Shown here piece after piece: positions 37,941 through 47,743 of a DNA stretch of 64,000 bases. The position numbers and the translations under genes are program-made. Source of the DNA: Sphingobacteriales bacterium TSM_CSS. Its GTDB lineage: Bacteria > Bacteroidota > Bacteroidia > Chitinophagales > UBA2359. Under the pieces are notes generated by a model. That model did not search any database and was not told where the DNA came from. It saw only the letters and a list, made by a program, of their open reading frames with translations. The DNA lies in NCBI GenBank assembly GCA_002212985.1, contig NBMY01000077.1, forward strand, positions 26,261-90,260, in the 5' to 3' direction. Position 1 is the first letter of the stretch. The number at the start of each line of letters is the position of its first letter.

Positions 37941-40900
37941 ATGAATAAGTATATTTTAATCATATTGCTGTCATTTCTGCCACTTGGTATTTGGGCGCAA
38001 TGCGTAAATCCGGTATATTTTCAGCAGAACAACGAAACCATAGCCATTATAGGTTCTACAACCGGCATGCCGCTTACGGTACAGCTGAATAAATCGAACT
38101 ACAACGGTTATGGCATAAGTTGCAATGGTTCGGCAGATGGTTGGGTTGTTGCATCACCGGCGGGTGGTTCGCCACCATACAACATGGTGTGGAGTAACGG
38201 ACTTGGCGGAAATGGCATGGTAACAAATGACGGGTTAAATGCCGGAACTTACAGTGTAACAATAAGCGACTCACAGGGATGTTCGGCTATTGCAACACCA
38301 ATAACTTTGAATGAGCCATCATTGCTTGTATGTTCTGCAACCATTACCAGCACTACCTGCAGCGGTTTTAATAACGGCAGTATCAGCATTTTGGCATCGG
38401 GCGGGGTAACACCTTACAGTTATTCAATAGATGATGGTCCGGGGGGAACACAAACCAGTATTGTTCCGTCTTTCAGCAATTTATCGCAGGGAACCTATAC
38501 GGTATCTGTTATTGATGCAAATGGCTGCATTTGTACCGAAGTATTGGTCATTGAAGACAATACACCCCCTTTTGCTAACTGCAAAACAACTACGGTGCTA
38601 TTGAATGCTTCGGGCACTGGTTCTGTAACTGTTGCAGCTGTGAATAACAACAGCACAGATAATTGCGGAATATTAAGTTTATCTTTAAGCCAAACCAGTT
38701 TTATTTGTTCTGAAATTGGCGTAAATACCGAAACGCTTACGGTAACAGATACCAACGGCAATACGGCAACCTGTACTGCCTTAATTACGGTTGCCGATAA
38801 TCTGCCGCCAACAGCTATTTGTAAACCTGCTACGATACAATTGAGTTCAAGCGGTACGGCTGTTGTAACTGCCTTGCAGGTAAACAACGGAAGTACAGAT
38901 AACTGCGGAATAAGCATTGCAAGTGTTCATCCTGCTACGTTTACCTGTGCCAGTGTTGGTAATAACACAGTGGTATTAACCGTAGCAGATGCAAGCGGCA
39001 ATTCGTCCACCTGTAATGCGGTTGTAACTGTACAAGACAATGTTGCACCTGTAGCTACTTGTAAAAATGCCACTGTAACGCTTGGTGCAAGCGGTACGGC
39101 AGCCATAACCCCGGCAATGGTAAACAACGGCAGTGCCGATAATTGCGGAGCACTAACCTACATCGTTAACCCCAACAGTTTTACTTGTGCCAATTTGGGC
39201 AATAACACCGTAACCCTTACTGCTACAGACATTGGTGGTGTTACTTCTTCCTGCGCTGCCACCGTAACAGTAGTGGACAATATTGCCCCAACTGCCCTTT
39301 GCAAGAATGCTGCAGTAGTGTTAAGTGCATCGGGAACCGGAACACTTGCCATATCACAGATAAACAACGGTAGTGCCGATAACTGCGGCATTGTTACCAC
39401 AACACTTAACAATACCATTTTTACTTGTGCCAATGTTGGCTTTAATACGGTCACCATGACTGTAACCGATGGCAGCGGAAACACCGCATATTGTTCGGCA
39501 ACCGTAACGGTAACAGACGTTACCCCGCCTGTGGCGATATGTAAAAATACAACCGTAAGTCTTAATGCAAGCGGTGCTGCCAGCATTACTCCGGTTATGG
39601 TAAACAACGGCAGCACTGATAATTGCGGCACTATCAATTTAGTATCAGTAACGCCGAGCAGTTTTAGCTGTATCAATATTGGCAACAATACGGTTACCCT
39701 TTTGGTCAATGATGGAAAGGGTAATACGGCTACCTGTTCTGCTACTGTAACCGTAAACGATAATATTGCTCCGGCGGCTGTTTGTAAAAGTGCATCAGTA
39801 ACCCTAAGTGCAGCCGGAACCGCCGTAATAACAACCGCTCAAATTAACAACGGCAGCAGCGATAACTGCGGAACGGTAAACATGTCGTTGAGTAATACCA
39901 GCTTTACCTGTTCCAATATTGGAACCAATACAGTTGTTTTAACAGCAACCGATGGAAGCGGTAACACTGCAACTTGTTCGGCAGCGGTTACCGTTACCGA
40001 TAATATAGCACCTGTTGCAGTGTGCCAAAACATATCGGTAACACTTTCGGGCGGAGTGACCACCATTACCCCTGCACAGGTAAACAACGGAAGTTCTGAT
40101 AACTGCGGTACGGTAAATCTGGTTTCAGTAAGCCCCAATACTTTCAATTGCAGTAATATTGGCAATAATACCGTTACACTAAGCGTAAACGATGGCAAGG
40201 GCAATACGGCAAGTTGCCAGGCAACAGTTACGATAGGTCCTGCATTGGCATCAACCGCCGGCAGCAACAGTCCGGTATGTTTTGGCGGCACTATTAACCT
40301 TACTGCATCGGGAGGCGTATCTTTTGTTTGGAGTGGGCCGGGCGGATTTAGCTCAACAGCACAAAACCCGATTAGAACCGGTGCTGCCCTCTCCATGGCC
40401 GGCAACTATTTGGTTACGGTAACCAATTCATCGGGCTGCACATCAAGTACTTCTACGGTTGTTTCGGTTGTGGGGTCAGCAACGGCAAGCATATCGGGCA
40501 ACAACGCGTTCTGTGCCGGTTCAACAATCAGCCTCACTGCTTCGGGCGGAACCAGCTATAACTGGGTTGGTCCAAACGGATTTACCTCTACCAATGCAAG
40601 TATTAGTTTAACACCTGCCACCACCGCTATGGCTGGTACCTATACGGTAACGGTAAGCAGTGGCGGAGGCTGTTCGGCAACTGCTGGCAAAACCATAACG
40701 GTAAATGCTGCACCTACAGTTTCGGTATCGGGTAGCAGCAGTTTATGTACCGGCGGAACCATAACCCTTACTGCCACCGGCGGCTCAACTTATACATGGT
40801 TAGGCCCCGATGGCTATACCGGTAGTGGTTCTACCATTACACGCAGCGCGGCAACAGTGGCAATGGGCGGTATTTACACAGTAACGGTTACCAATACAAC

Positions 40901-42224
40901 CGGATGTACGGCAACAGCAACCCGAAATGTTACTGTTAATCCGAAGCCGGTGGCAATAGCGGGGAGCAACAGCCCAATATGTGCAGGAAGCGCTATTAAC
41001 CTTACTGCATCGGGTGGCGTTTCTTACAGTTGGAGCGGCCCCAACTTATTTAGTTCTACGCTGCAAAATCCGGTACGTAACAGTGCTACTACTTCTATGG
41101 CGGGTACTTACACCGTTACGGTTACCGGAGCAGGCGGCTGCACGGCAACAGCGAGCACGTCGGTTACAGTGAACTCGCCGCCGTCATTAGCAACGGTTAG
41201 CGGCTCGTCTGCTCTTTGTGCAGGTGGTACTATTACTTTAATAGCCAGTGGCGGAACTACTTATGTGTGGAGCGGCCCCAATGGGTTTACCGGCACAGGT
41301 AGTTCTGTAAGTATATCCGGCGCTACTACTGCTGCAAGCGGTATATATTATGTAACTGTGAGCAATAGTACAGGTTGTTCAACAGTAAAATCCCGTACTG
41401 TTACGGTAAATGCCAACCCCGTGGCAACAGCCGGCAGCAACAGCCCGGTATGTGCAGGGTCTAATATAAACCTTACTTCGTCTGGGGGCACTTCTTATTC
41501 ATGGAACGGCCCCGGCAGTTTTAGTGCAGGCATTCAAAACCCGGTAAGAACCGGAGCCACCGCTGCCATGGGCGGTTTATATACCGTAACCGTAACCGGG
41601 TCGGGCGGTTGTACGGCAACGGCAAATACATCGGTATCAGTTACAACCTGTGGTGGTACTCCTTTGGTAGTGCAAAGTTATTCTATTACGCAAAACAGCA
41701 GCACTACCTCGCTTGGCAACGGCTCTATTACGCTTAATGTAACAGGCGGCGTACCTTGTTCGGGTACATCGGCCTATAATTATGCATGGTCGCCTGCAAC
41801 AGGCATACTTACTGCTACGGGAACCACAGCAACCTACAGCTACCTTGTTGGAGGCACTTACATGGTAACCATAACAGATTGTGGCGGCAACAGCATAGTG
41901 CAAACCTATATTGTACCCGAAACTAGCAGAGGGTTTGGATTTAAAACCAATGCAACACCGTTTGACGGCTTATCAGCAGCACCCAATCCCACCAGTGGAT
42001 ATGCCAATGTGTCATTTACAAGCCTGAAAGCTGAGGAAATGAAACTATCGGTTTATTCTACCGAAGGAAAAGCGGTAATGGAGTTGTTTAACAGCATCAC
42101 CGAGCCCGATGTTGAGTATAATTACCTGTTAGACACCAACCCGTTGCCACCGGGCATATACTACCTGGTATTGGAATCGGCAAGTGGCGCTAAAGACCAG
42201 TTGCGGTTAATGGTAGTGCGGTAA
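37941..42224 (+). CDS. Secreted HYR/Ig-repeat adhesin with T9SS type A sorting domain
   Basis: This is a 1,427-residue surface protein with a clear signal peptide (MNKYILIILLSFLPLGIWAQ). Two SprB-like units follow (ISCNGSADGWVVASPAGGSPPY and TTCSGFNNGSISILASGG). Then come seven 80-residue HYR-like units, each with a CK..TV start and NNGS.DNCG, and then about six Ig/PKD-like units of the AGSNSPVCAGS.INLTASGG type. A further repeat module leads to a C-terminal sorting domain of about 75 residues (AAPNPTSGYANVSF, then LPPGIYYLVLES, ending in LRLMVVR). It should be exported by Sec, moved across the outer membrane by T9SS and anchored at the surface. It lies 94 bases after the giant adhesin, so they are likely one operon. 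Confidence 0.9.
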   Translation: MNKYILIILLSFLPLGIWAQCVNPVYFQQNNETIAIIGSTTGMPLTVQLNKSNYNGYGISCNGSADGWVVASPAGGSPPYNMVWSNGLGGNGMVTNDGLNAGTYSVTISDSQGCSAIATPITLNEPSLLVCSATITSTTCSGFNNGSISILASGGVTPYSYSIDDGPGGTQTSIVPSFSNLSQGTYTVSVIDANGCICTEVLVIEDNTPPFANCKTTTVLLNASGTGSVTVAAVNNNSTDNCGILSLSLSQTSFICSEIGVNTETLTVTDTNGNTATCTALITVADNLPPTAICKPATIQLSSSGTAVVTALQVNNGSTDNCGISIASVHPATFTCASVGNNTVVLTVADASGNSSTCNAVVTVQDNVAPVATCKNATVTLGASGTAAITPAMVNNGSADNCGALTYIVNPNSFTCANLGNNTVTLTATDIGGVTSSCAATVTVVDNIAPTALCKNAAVVLSASGTGTLAISQINNGSADNCGIVTTTLNNTIFTCANVGFNTVTMTVTDGSGNTAYCSATVTVTDVTPPVAICKNTTVSLNASGAASITPVMVNNGSTDNCGTINLVSVTPSSFSCINIGNNTVTLLVNDGKGNTATCSATVTVNDNIAPAAVCKSASVTLSAAGTAVITTAQINNGSSDNCGTVNMSLSNTSFTCSNIGTNTVVLTATDGSGNTATCSAAVTVTDNIAPVAVCQNISVTLSGGVTTITPAQVNNGSSDNCGTVNLVSVSPNTFNCSNIGNNTVTLSVNDGKGNTASCQATVTIGPALASTAGSNSPVCFGGTINLTASGGVSFVWSGPGGFSSTAQNPIRTGAALSMAGNYLVTVTNSSGCTSSTSTVVSVVGSATASISGNNAFCAGSTISLTASGGTSYNWVGPNGFTSTNASISLTPATTAMAGTYTVTVSSGGGCSATAGKTITVNAAPTVSVSGSSSLCTGGTITLTATGGSTYTWLGPDGYTGSGSTITRSAATVAMGGIYTVTVTNTTGCTATATRNVTVNPKPVAIAGSNSPICAGSAINLTASGGVSYSWSGPNLFSSTLQNPVRNSATTSMAGTYTVTVTGAGGCTATASTSVTVNSPPSLATVSGSSALCAGGTITLIASGGTTYVWSGPNGFTGTGSSVSISGATTAASGIYYVTVSNSTGCSTVKSRTVTVNANPVATAGSNSPVCAGSNINLTSSGGTSYSWNGPGSFSAGIQNPVRTGATAAMGGLYTVTVTGSGGCTATANTSVSVTTCGGTPLVVQSYSITQNSSTTSLGNGSITLNVTGGVPCSGTSAYNYAWSPATGILTATGTTATYSYLVGGTYMVTITDCGGNSIVQTYIVPETSRGFGFKTNATPFDGLSAAPNPTSGYANVSFTSLKAEEMKLSVYSTEGKAVMELFNSITEPDVEYNYLLDTNPLPPGIYYLVLESASGAKDQLRLMVVR
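38574..40253 (+). repeat. Seven tandem 240-bp HYR-like repeats
   Basis: Units of about 80 residues begin A.CK (AVCQ in the last) and recur every 240 bp with small indels. Protein identity is moderate and DNA identity lower than in the giant adhesin repeats, so these duplications are older. Confidence 0.85.
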
Positions 42225-42504
42225 TAAGGCAGAAAAGAAGAAATGCCTTTTGGGGAGGTTTGCCGTTAAGCGGTTTAACCCGATGCAGGGGCAGAATGGG
42301 AATGCTTCTGCTTAGAGAGAAACCCGCGACAGGGTAGGGGAACTAATGAAAAAATGGTTGTAATTTTTACCCTGTTAATGAGGTGTGCCTATATTTGCCT
42401 TATATTTGGGGCAATTAAAGCGCCGGGCTGCTATGGTATGGCAAAAAACTTTACCTTTTATACGCTTCGTGCCCTCATTTTACCTGCTTCTTAATATTTG
42501 CCAT

Positions 42505-43083
42505 ATGTTTGAACAGTTGCTGCAATTGGATTTTGCACTGTTTCAGTTAATAAATGAACAGTGGCATAACGGCTTTTTAGATACTGTATTGCCATTTTGG
42601 CGAAGCCAGTATTTTTGGGGTCCGCTATACCTGTTTTTTCTGGTATTCATGTTGTATAATTATCATCCTAAAACTGTTTTGGGAATTATTGTTTTTTTAT
42701 TACTCGCCTTTTTTCTGAGTGACCAATTGAGTGCAGGGGTTATTAAGAGCCTTATACCAAGGTTGCGCCCTTGCCGTACACCCGAACTGGCAGAAACGGT
42801 GAGGTTACTTGTTCCGTGCGGCAGCGGAAAAAGTTTTGTTTCTGCACATGCCACCAATCATTTTGCTATTGCTGTTTACGTTGGACGCATGTTCAGACAT
42901 GAATTCAAATGGCTTTTACCGGTGTTGCTGGTTTGGGCTGCCAGTATAGCCTATGCGCAGGTGTATGTTGGCTTACATTTTCCTACCGATGTGGTGGCAG
43001 GCGCTGTTTTGGGCGTGGTAATAGGGGGGCTTGTTAGCAGGGTTGCCAATATATGGCTGGGTAAACAGGGAATTAGGGTTTAA
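42505..43083 (+). CDS. PAP2-family membrane phosphatase
   Basis: This is a 192-residue protein from ATG 42505; in-frame ATGs from 42385 would add 40 residues with no family support. It has about five membrane helices. The phosphatase motifs are KSLIPRLRP (the K-x6-RP motif), VSAHATNHF (the SGH motif with Ala for Gly) and AQVYVGLHFPTDVVAG (the H-x3-D motif with Ala-Gln where Ser-Arg is common). These variants are frequent in Bacteroidota PAP2 proteins. Likely substrates are undecaprenyl diphosphate, lipid A or phosphatidate, but the sequence does not decide. It is 280 bases after the adhesin gene and that gap holds no other gene. Confidence 0.88.
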   Translation: MFEQLLQLDFALFQLINEQWHNGFLDTVLPFWRSQYFWGPLYLFFLVFMLYNYHPKTVLGIIVFLLLAFFLSDQLSAGVIKSLIPRLRPCRTPELAETVRLLVPCGSGKSFVSAHATNHFAIAVYVGRMFRHEFKWLLPVLLVWAASIAYAQVYVGLHFPTDVVAGAVLGVVIGGLVSRVANIWLGKQGIRV

Positions 43084-43270
43084 AAAAAATCGGTTGCAGT
43101 TTTTTTTCCATTTTTTTGCTTGCAAAAAATAGCATCTTCTCCTGAAGTTAATTTAGTTAATTAACCTGAAACACTTTCAAATTAGCTATATTTAGACGGT
43201 ATGTTGTAAACCCGATGGTAAAACATATTATCTGGGGTTAAGAATATCTGCCAGTTTACCAATGGCAAAA

Positions 43271-43299
43271 TTGTATTTTGTAAAAAAAGACTAACTTTG
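43271..43299 (+). promoter_or_regulatory. Bacteroidota-type promoter of the TonB receptor gene
   Basis: TTG at 43271-43273 and TAACTTTG at 43292-43299 are 18 bases apart, giving a leader of about 40 bases to ATG 43346. The rest of the 43084-43270 gap is AT-rich and holds a GTTAATTAAC palindrome near 43156 but no gene. Confidence 0.6.
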
Positions 43300-43345
43300 T
43301 AAAGAATTTTAGCCAATTCCCACACTCATTCTATCAAGGTGCTAT

Positions 43346-45652
43346 ATGAAACCAATTTTACCAATACTAGCAGTTGTATTGTTGACATACCATACAACTA
43401 TTTTTGCCCAGCAAAACACCGCCACCATAACCGGCATTGTTACCGATGAACAAAGCGGAGAAACTTTGGTGGGCGCCAGTGTACAAAATGAACAATCGGG
43501 AAACGGAACCATTACAGATTTAGACGGCCGCTATACCATAACCCTTTCTGCAGGGAAACATATTATGCACTATAGCTATGTTGGTTACAAAGAACAGTCA
43601 CGGCATGTTGTGTTGGCACCCGGAACAGTTACAACGCTGAATATAGCCTTGGGAGAACGTAAAACCGACCTTGATGCGATTGTGGTGAGTGCAAGTCAAT
43701 ATAAAAAGCGGCTTGCAGAAGAAACAGTTTCAATAGATGTAATTAAAAATTATGTGATTGAAAACACCAATGTGCGCGATTTGGCCGAAGCAGTTGCCAA
43801 AGTTCCCGGTGTAAATATTGTTGACGGACAGGCCAGCATACGGGGCGGCAGCGGCTACGCCTACGGAACCGGAACCCGTGTGCAGGTATTGGTAGATGAT
43901 ATGCCTTTGGTAACAGGCGATTATGGCGAGGTGCGGTGGGATTTTATTCCTATGGAAAATGCCGAACAAATTGAGGTACTGAAAGGTGCTGCATCGGTAG
44001 TTTATGGTTCTTCTGCCCTAAACGGGGTAATCAATGTGCGAACAGGCTTTGCCAAGGCAAAACCCGAAACCCGCCTTACCATGTACCAGGGTTTTTATTT
44101 TAACCCCCGCAATAACCGCTCAAAATGGTGGAGTGGGGTAGAGCAACCCAATTTTACAGGCATTATTTTCTCTCATCGCGAAAAAAGAGGACAATGGGAT
44201 TTTGTAACGGGCGTAAACGGCAGCCTGCTGGAAAGCTATCAGCGCGAAGGCGATACCAAACAAATGCGGGTTAATTTTAAAACAAGATACCGCCACCCGC
44301 ACAACGACGGGTTAACTATGGGCATTAATGCCAATACTATGCTTCAAAAATTCGGACGGGTATTTATTTGGGAAAATGCAGACTCGGCCGCATATTTTGC
44401 CTTTGGCGGCGAAGCTTATGACCGGTATTCGCTCTTGAATATTGACCCTTATCTCAACTATATTACCAAAAACGGCTTTACTCATCGGGTAAAAACCCGA
44501 TACTATCGCGTTACCCGTTATAATTCGAGCATGGAGCCAACCACCGTTTCCAATACCTTGTTTGGAGAATATCAATTACAAAAGAATTTTAATTTCGGCA
44601 TGGTATTAACCGGCGGTATAGCCGGCACTTTTTTCAGGGGGTACAGCAATATTTATGAAGATGAAGACCTTAGAATAAACACTTACGGACTGGCCGCCTA
44701 TTTGCAGGCAGAACAGAAATTAGGCAAACTGAGCATAGTGGGTGGACTTCGATACGAAAGCAATACGGTTGACGTACTGCTCGATTCTTTGCAAACCAAC
44801 GTGCCAATTGTCTTCAGGCTGGGAGCAAACTATGAATTGGGGAAAAACACCTTTTTGCGCTCTTCCTTCGGGCAGGGATACCGCTCACCAAACCTTGTAG
44901 AGCGTTTTATTCAAGATGATTTGGAAGGTGTACTCAATATTTTTCCCAATCCTCAACTGCTACCTGAACAGGGGTGGAATGCAGAACTTGGACTGAAACA
45001 AGGTCTTAAAATTGGCAACTGGCTTGGATCCTTTGATGTGGTGTTGTTTTGGACAGAATACCAGAATATGACCGAGTTTGTTTTAACCAACCTCAACGGA
45101 AAAATTGGGTTTCAAACTCAAAACACCGGAAATACCCGAATTGCCGGCTGGGAAATATCGGGCAGCGGCGACGGGAAATTAGGCAGGGTACCTTTCCGGT
45201 TTTGGGGTGGCTATACCTTTAATTACCCCGGCGACCTTGAATCGGATACTACACAGCGAAAAATCGGTACTTATCTTAGCAACCTCATACAAAGCGTAGC
45301 GGGTGTTGATTCGCTTCAAAACAGCATCCTGCGTTACCGTTTCCGAAACACTGCCCGCCTCGATGCCGAAACCGATGTTAAACGGTTTACCCTTGGCTAC
45401 AGCCTTACCTATAACAGTTTTATGGATAAAATTGATAATGTTTTTAATGTGTTTATTCAAGGACTGGAAGAGTTCAGGCAGGAGCATAACCGGGGAATTT
45501 GGGTGTCTGATGCCCGTATTGCCTATCGCATAGACGACCAATCGAGCATTGCGCTGATAGGGAAAAATGTATTTAACCTCGAATATGCCCTGCGACCGGG
45601 GTTAATGGATGCTCCGGCTAATATTACCCTGCAATATAAGCTTAAATTGTAG
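43346..45652 (+). CDS. TonB-dependent outer-membrane receptor with carboxypeptidase-like N-terminal domain
   Basis: This is a 768-residue outer-membrane transporter. It has a signal peptide (about 1-21), a CarboxypepD_reg-like beta domain (about 25-110, ATITGIVTDEQSGETLVGAS), a plug (about 120-235 with VPGVNIVDGQASIRGG and IEVLKGAASVVYGSSALNGVINV) and a barrel ending in a hydrophobic LQYKLKL. It is shorter than SusC proteins and has no SusD partner, so it resembles siderophore, cobalamin or metal receptors. The next gene is a secreted copper-monooxygenase-like protein 78 bases downstream, which hints at a metal link; that is inference. Confidence 0.92.
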   Translation: MKPILPILAVVLLTYHTTIFAQQNTATITGIVTDEQSGETLVGASVQNEQSGNGTITDLDGRYTITLSAGKHIMHYSYVGYKEQSRHVVLAPGTVTTLNIALGERKTDLDAIVVSASQYKKRLAEETVSIDVIKNYVIENTNVRDLAEAVAKVPGVNIVDGQASIRGGSGYAYGTGTRVQVLVDDMPLVTGDYGEVRWDFIPMENAEQIEVLKGAASVVYGSSALNGVINVRTGFAKAKPETRLTMYQGFYFNPRNNRSKWWSGVEQPNFTGIIFSHREKRGQWDFVTGVNGSLLESYQREGDTKQMRVNFKTRYRHPHNDGLTMGINANTMLQKFGRVFIWENADSAAYFAFGGEAYDRYSLLNIDPYLNYITKNGFTHRVKTRYYRVTRYNSSMEPTTVSNTLFGEYQLQKNFNFGMVLTGGIAGTFFRGYSNIYEDEDLRINTYGLAAYLQAEQKLGKLSIVGGLRYESNTVDVLLDSLQTNVPIVFRLGANYELGKNTFLRSSFGQGYRSPNLVERFIQDDLEGVLNIFPNPQLLPEQGWNAELGLKQGLKIGNWLGSFDVVLFWTEYQNMTEFVLTNLNGKIGFQTQNTGNTRIAGWEISGSGDGKLGRVPFRFWGGYTFNYPGDLESDTTQRKIGTYLSNLIQSVAGVDSLQNSILRYRFRNTARLDAETDVKRFTLGYSLTYNSFMDKIDNVFNVFIQGLEEFRQEHNRGIWVSDARIAYRIDDQSSIALIGKNVFNLEYALRPGLMDAPANITLQYKLKL

Positions 45653-45691
45653 TTTCGGGGAAAATAGTATTGCTTATCTGCCTTTGCTTGT

Positions 45692-45724
45692 TTTGCTGCT
45701 TTTTATTACTCACAATTAAATTTG
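45692..45724 (+). promoter_or_regulatory. Promoter placed very close to the start codon at 45731
   Basis: TTTG (45692-45695), a 21-base spacer and TAAATTTG (45717-45724) fit the Bacteroidota consensus. Because transcription normally starts a few bases after the -7 box, the mRNA would begin at or next to ATG 45731. Confidence 0.5.
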
Positions 45725-45730
45725 CTTGTT

Positions 45731-47455
45731 ATGTACAAAAAACTACGCACTGTTTGTACGGTTTTTGCCTTAATGCTGGCAGGGTATGGCCTGCAAGCAG
45801 AAGGTACGCTTGACCGCATCAGCACCTCTGTATTTCAAACCCAATGTGCCACCGCCGGCTGCCATGCCGGGTCAAGTCCTGCTGCAGGGCTTAACCTCCA
45901 AACCACCGGTAATACGCTGCGAAATAGTTTGTATAATGTAAATTCATCCAACGCTGTATCGCAGGCTGCCGGAAATAGGGTGGTTTTTCCCGGGCACCCC
46001 TACCGAAGCAAACTGTTTTTGCTTGTAAACAATGGGCTTGCTGCCGATGCGGTGTTGCTGCCTGATGAAGATCCCGGCAACATTCATGCCTCATTAAACC
46101 TGAGCAATTTGGATAAAGAACTCATTAGGCAATGGATACTTTTCGACTCGCCCGTAAGCGGTGAAGCAGTTTCGCACGGTATGCTCGAAACGTTTTACAG
46201 TGGAAACGGTATTTGGGCAACAGATCCTGCAGCGCCACCCGCCAAACCGGCTCCCGGTGAAGGGTTTCAGATACATTTGGGACCTATTTTTCTGCCTCCG
46301 TGGGAAGGTGCCGATCAACCTGATGAAGAATACCACTACAAATACGCCACCCTTTTACCCGAAAATATTGAAATAACCCGCCTTGAAGGTAATATAGGCA
46401 GTTCGCACCACATGATATTGTACCGCTACAACAATACTGCCAATGCTGCTACATTGCCCTACGGTTTGCAGCAAACCGGCATGACCGGCGGAAGGTCAAT
46501 GGTAGCTGCCTTTGGACAAACCTCAACTGTTGATTTGCCCGGCGGCACAGCCTTTAAATGGTATGAAGGAAGTTTTATTGATGTAAATACCCATGTGGTC
46601 AATTACTCGCCTACAGCCGTGCTTGCCACCGATGTGTTTATTAATGTTTACACCCAACCCTTTGGAACTGCAGCACAGGAAATGAAAACCACGCTGCTCA
46701 TAAACCCTGCCATTTTTATCATATACAACAACGGTGAGCAAGCCTTTACCGATGATGTGAGAAATGTGGCCGGTTTACCTTCTACGTATTATGTGTGGGA
46801 AATGAGTTCGCACACGCACCGCCACGGGCAAAGTTTTAATGTTTGGCGCCGCAACTCCGATGGCACAAAAGGAGAACACCTTTACAATGCCAACAAATAC
46901 AACGGCATACCCGAATGCGAAGAAATAGGCTACGATTATCAACACCCGCCTGCCCGTACTTTTGAGGGTTATTTGCCCGTAGTTAATTCCGAAGGGTTAA
47001 TACAGGAAGCCACCTTTATTAACAACGATGTGCAACCCTGGATAACCTGGGGAGAAACGGTAAACGACGAAATGATGATTACCGGCATTTTTTACCTCGA
47101 TAACCTGAACGGCGTTGAACCCCCAAATCCTTCGGTTTGCTTTGCCGATGAATTGAATACAGGAATTGCCATAAACCCCAATGCCTCTCCCATGCAAATG
47201 AGTGCAGCCATTATTCCCAACCCCGCGCAGGGTATAGCGCAACTGCACTTGGCATCGCCCCGGCAAACCGTAGCCAACTTTGTTTTAACCGACCTTGCCG
47301 GCAGGGAATTGTTGCAGATAAACCACATTCAACTACAACCGCAGCAACCCGAAGCAAGGTTCTTAGACCTTACCGGGCTTCCGGCAGGCATGTATCTTTA
47401 CCGCCTAACCGGTACCGAAGGGATTGGCGCAACGGGTAAATTGCTCGTAAAATAA
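45731..47455 (+). CDS. T9SS-secreted protein with haem-like CATAGCH domain and Cu type II monooxygenase-like domains
   Basis: This is a 574-residue protein from ATG 45731; an in-frame TTG at 45722 is less likely. After the signal peptide (about 1-23) comes a cytochrome-c-like region with CATAGCH, a C-x4-CH variant of the haem motif. Two copper type II ascorbate-dependent monooxygenase-like domains follow, with metal-binding candidates SSHHMILYR, NTHVVNYS and SSHTHRHGQ. The C-terminal about 80 residues are a T9SS sorting domain (IIPNPAQG, LPAGMYLYRL, GKLLVK). A catalytic role is possible, but many such fusions are uncharacterised. The gene remnant at 9130-9597 belongs to a related architecture. 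A strong terminator follows. Confidence 0.85.
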   Translation: MYKKLRTVCTVFALMLAGYGLQAEGTLDRISTSVFQTQCATAGCHAGSSPAAGLNLQTTGNTLRNSLYNVNSSNAVSQAAGNRVVFPGHPYRSKLFLLVNNGLAADAVLLPDEDPGNIHASLNLSNLDKELIRQWILFDSPVSGEAVSHGMLETFYSGNGIWATDPAAPPAKPAPGEGFQIHLGPIFLPPWEGADQPDEEYHYKYATLLPENIEITRLEGNIGSSHHMILYRYNNTANAATLPYGLQQTGMTGGRSMVAAFGQTSTVDLPGGTAFKWYEGSFIDVNTHVVNYSPTAVLATDVFINVYTQPFGTAAQEMKTTLLINPAIFIIYNNGEQAFTDDVRNVAGLPSTYYVWEMSSHTHRHGQSFNVWRRNSDGTKGEHLYNANKYNGIPECEEIGYDYQHPPARTFEGYLPVVNSEGLIQEATFINNDVQPWITWGETVNDEMMITGIFYLDNLNGVEPPNPSVCFADELNTGIAINPNASPMQMSAAIIPNPAQGIAQLHLASPRQTVANFVLTDLAGRELLQINHIQLQPQQPEARFLDLTGLPAGMYLYRLTGTEGIGATGKLLVK

Positions 47456-47489
47456 CCTTAACGCGGCTGAGTGTAGTAGTCCAAAAAAC

Positions 47490-47549
47490 AATAACCCTTT
47501 TTTCCCGGGCTTAATAAAGCTGTTGCGGTCTAAAAGGGTTATTATTTTT
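47490..47549 (+). terminator. Strong intrinsic terminator
   Basis: A 12-bp perfect stem pairs AATAACCCTTTT (47490-47501) with AAAAGGGTTATT (47532-47543), and ATTTTTG follows. The loop is about 30 bases. It closes the TonB receptor/copper-protein unit; the rest of the gap to 47743 shows no gene. Confidence 0.8.
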
Positions 47550-47743
47550 GTAACTGCGAAGGAGTTGCCTTAACCTTAGTATTTTTACTTGTAGTGTTAC
47601 TTATTTAAAGCATTTAACTGCAAGGAACAAAAAGGAAAGACCACAAAATAATGGCGTATTTTGCAAACCTTTTAGGGCTTTGGGTAAACTGAAAGCTATG
47701 TAGCTGACAACATGGCAAACAAAGGTGTTCCCTAAAAGTATTT

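Noticed and set aside
37800..37941. A second frameshift joining the giant adhesin to the next adhesin.
   Set aside because: The downstream gene has its own clear signal peptide, and the stop at 37846 follows a module that also ends the 18.7 kb protein.
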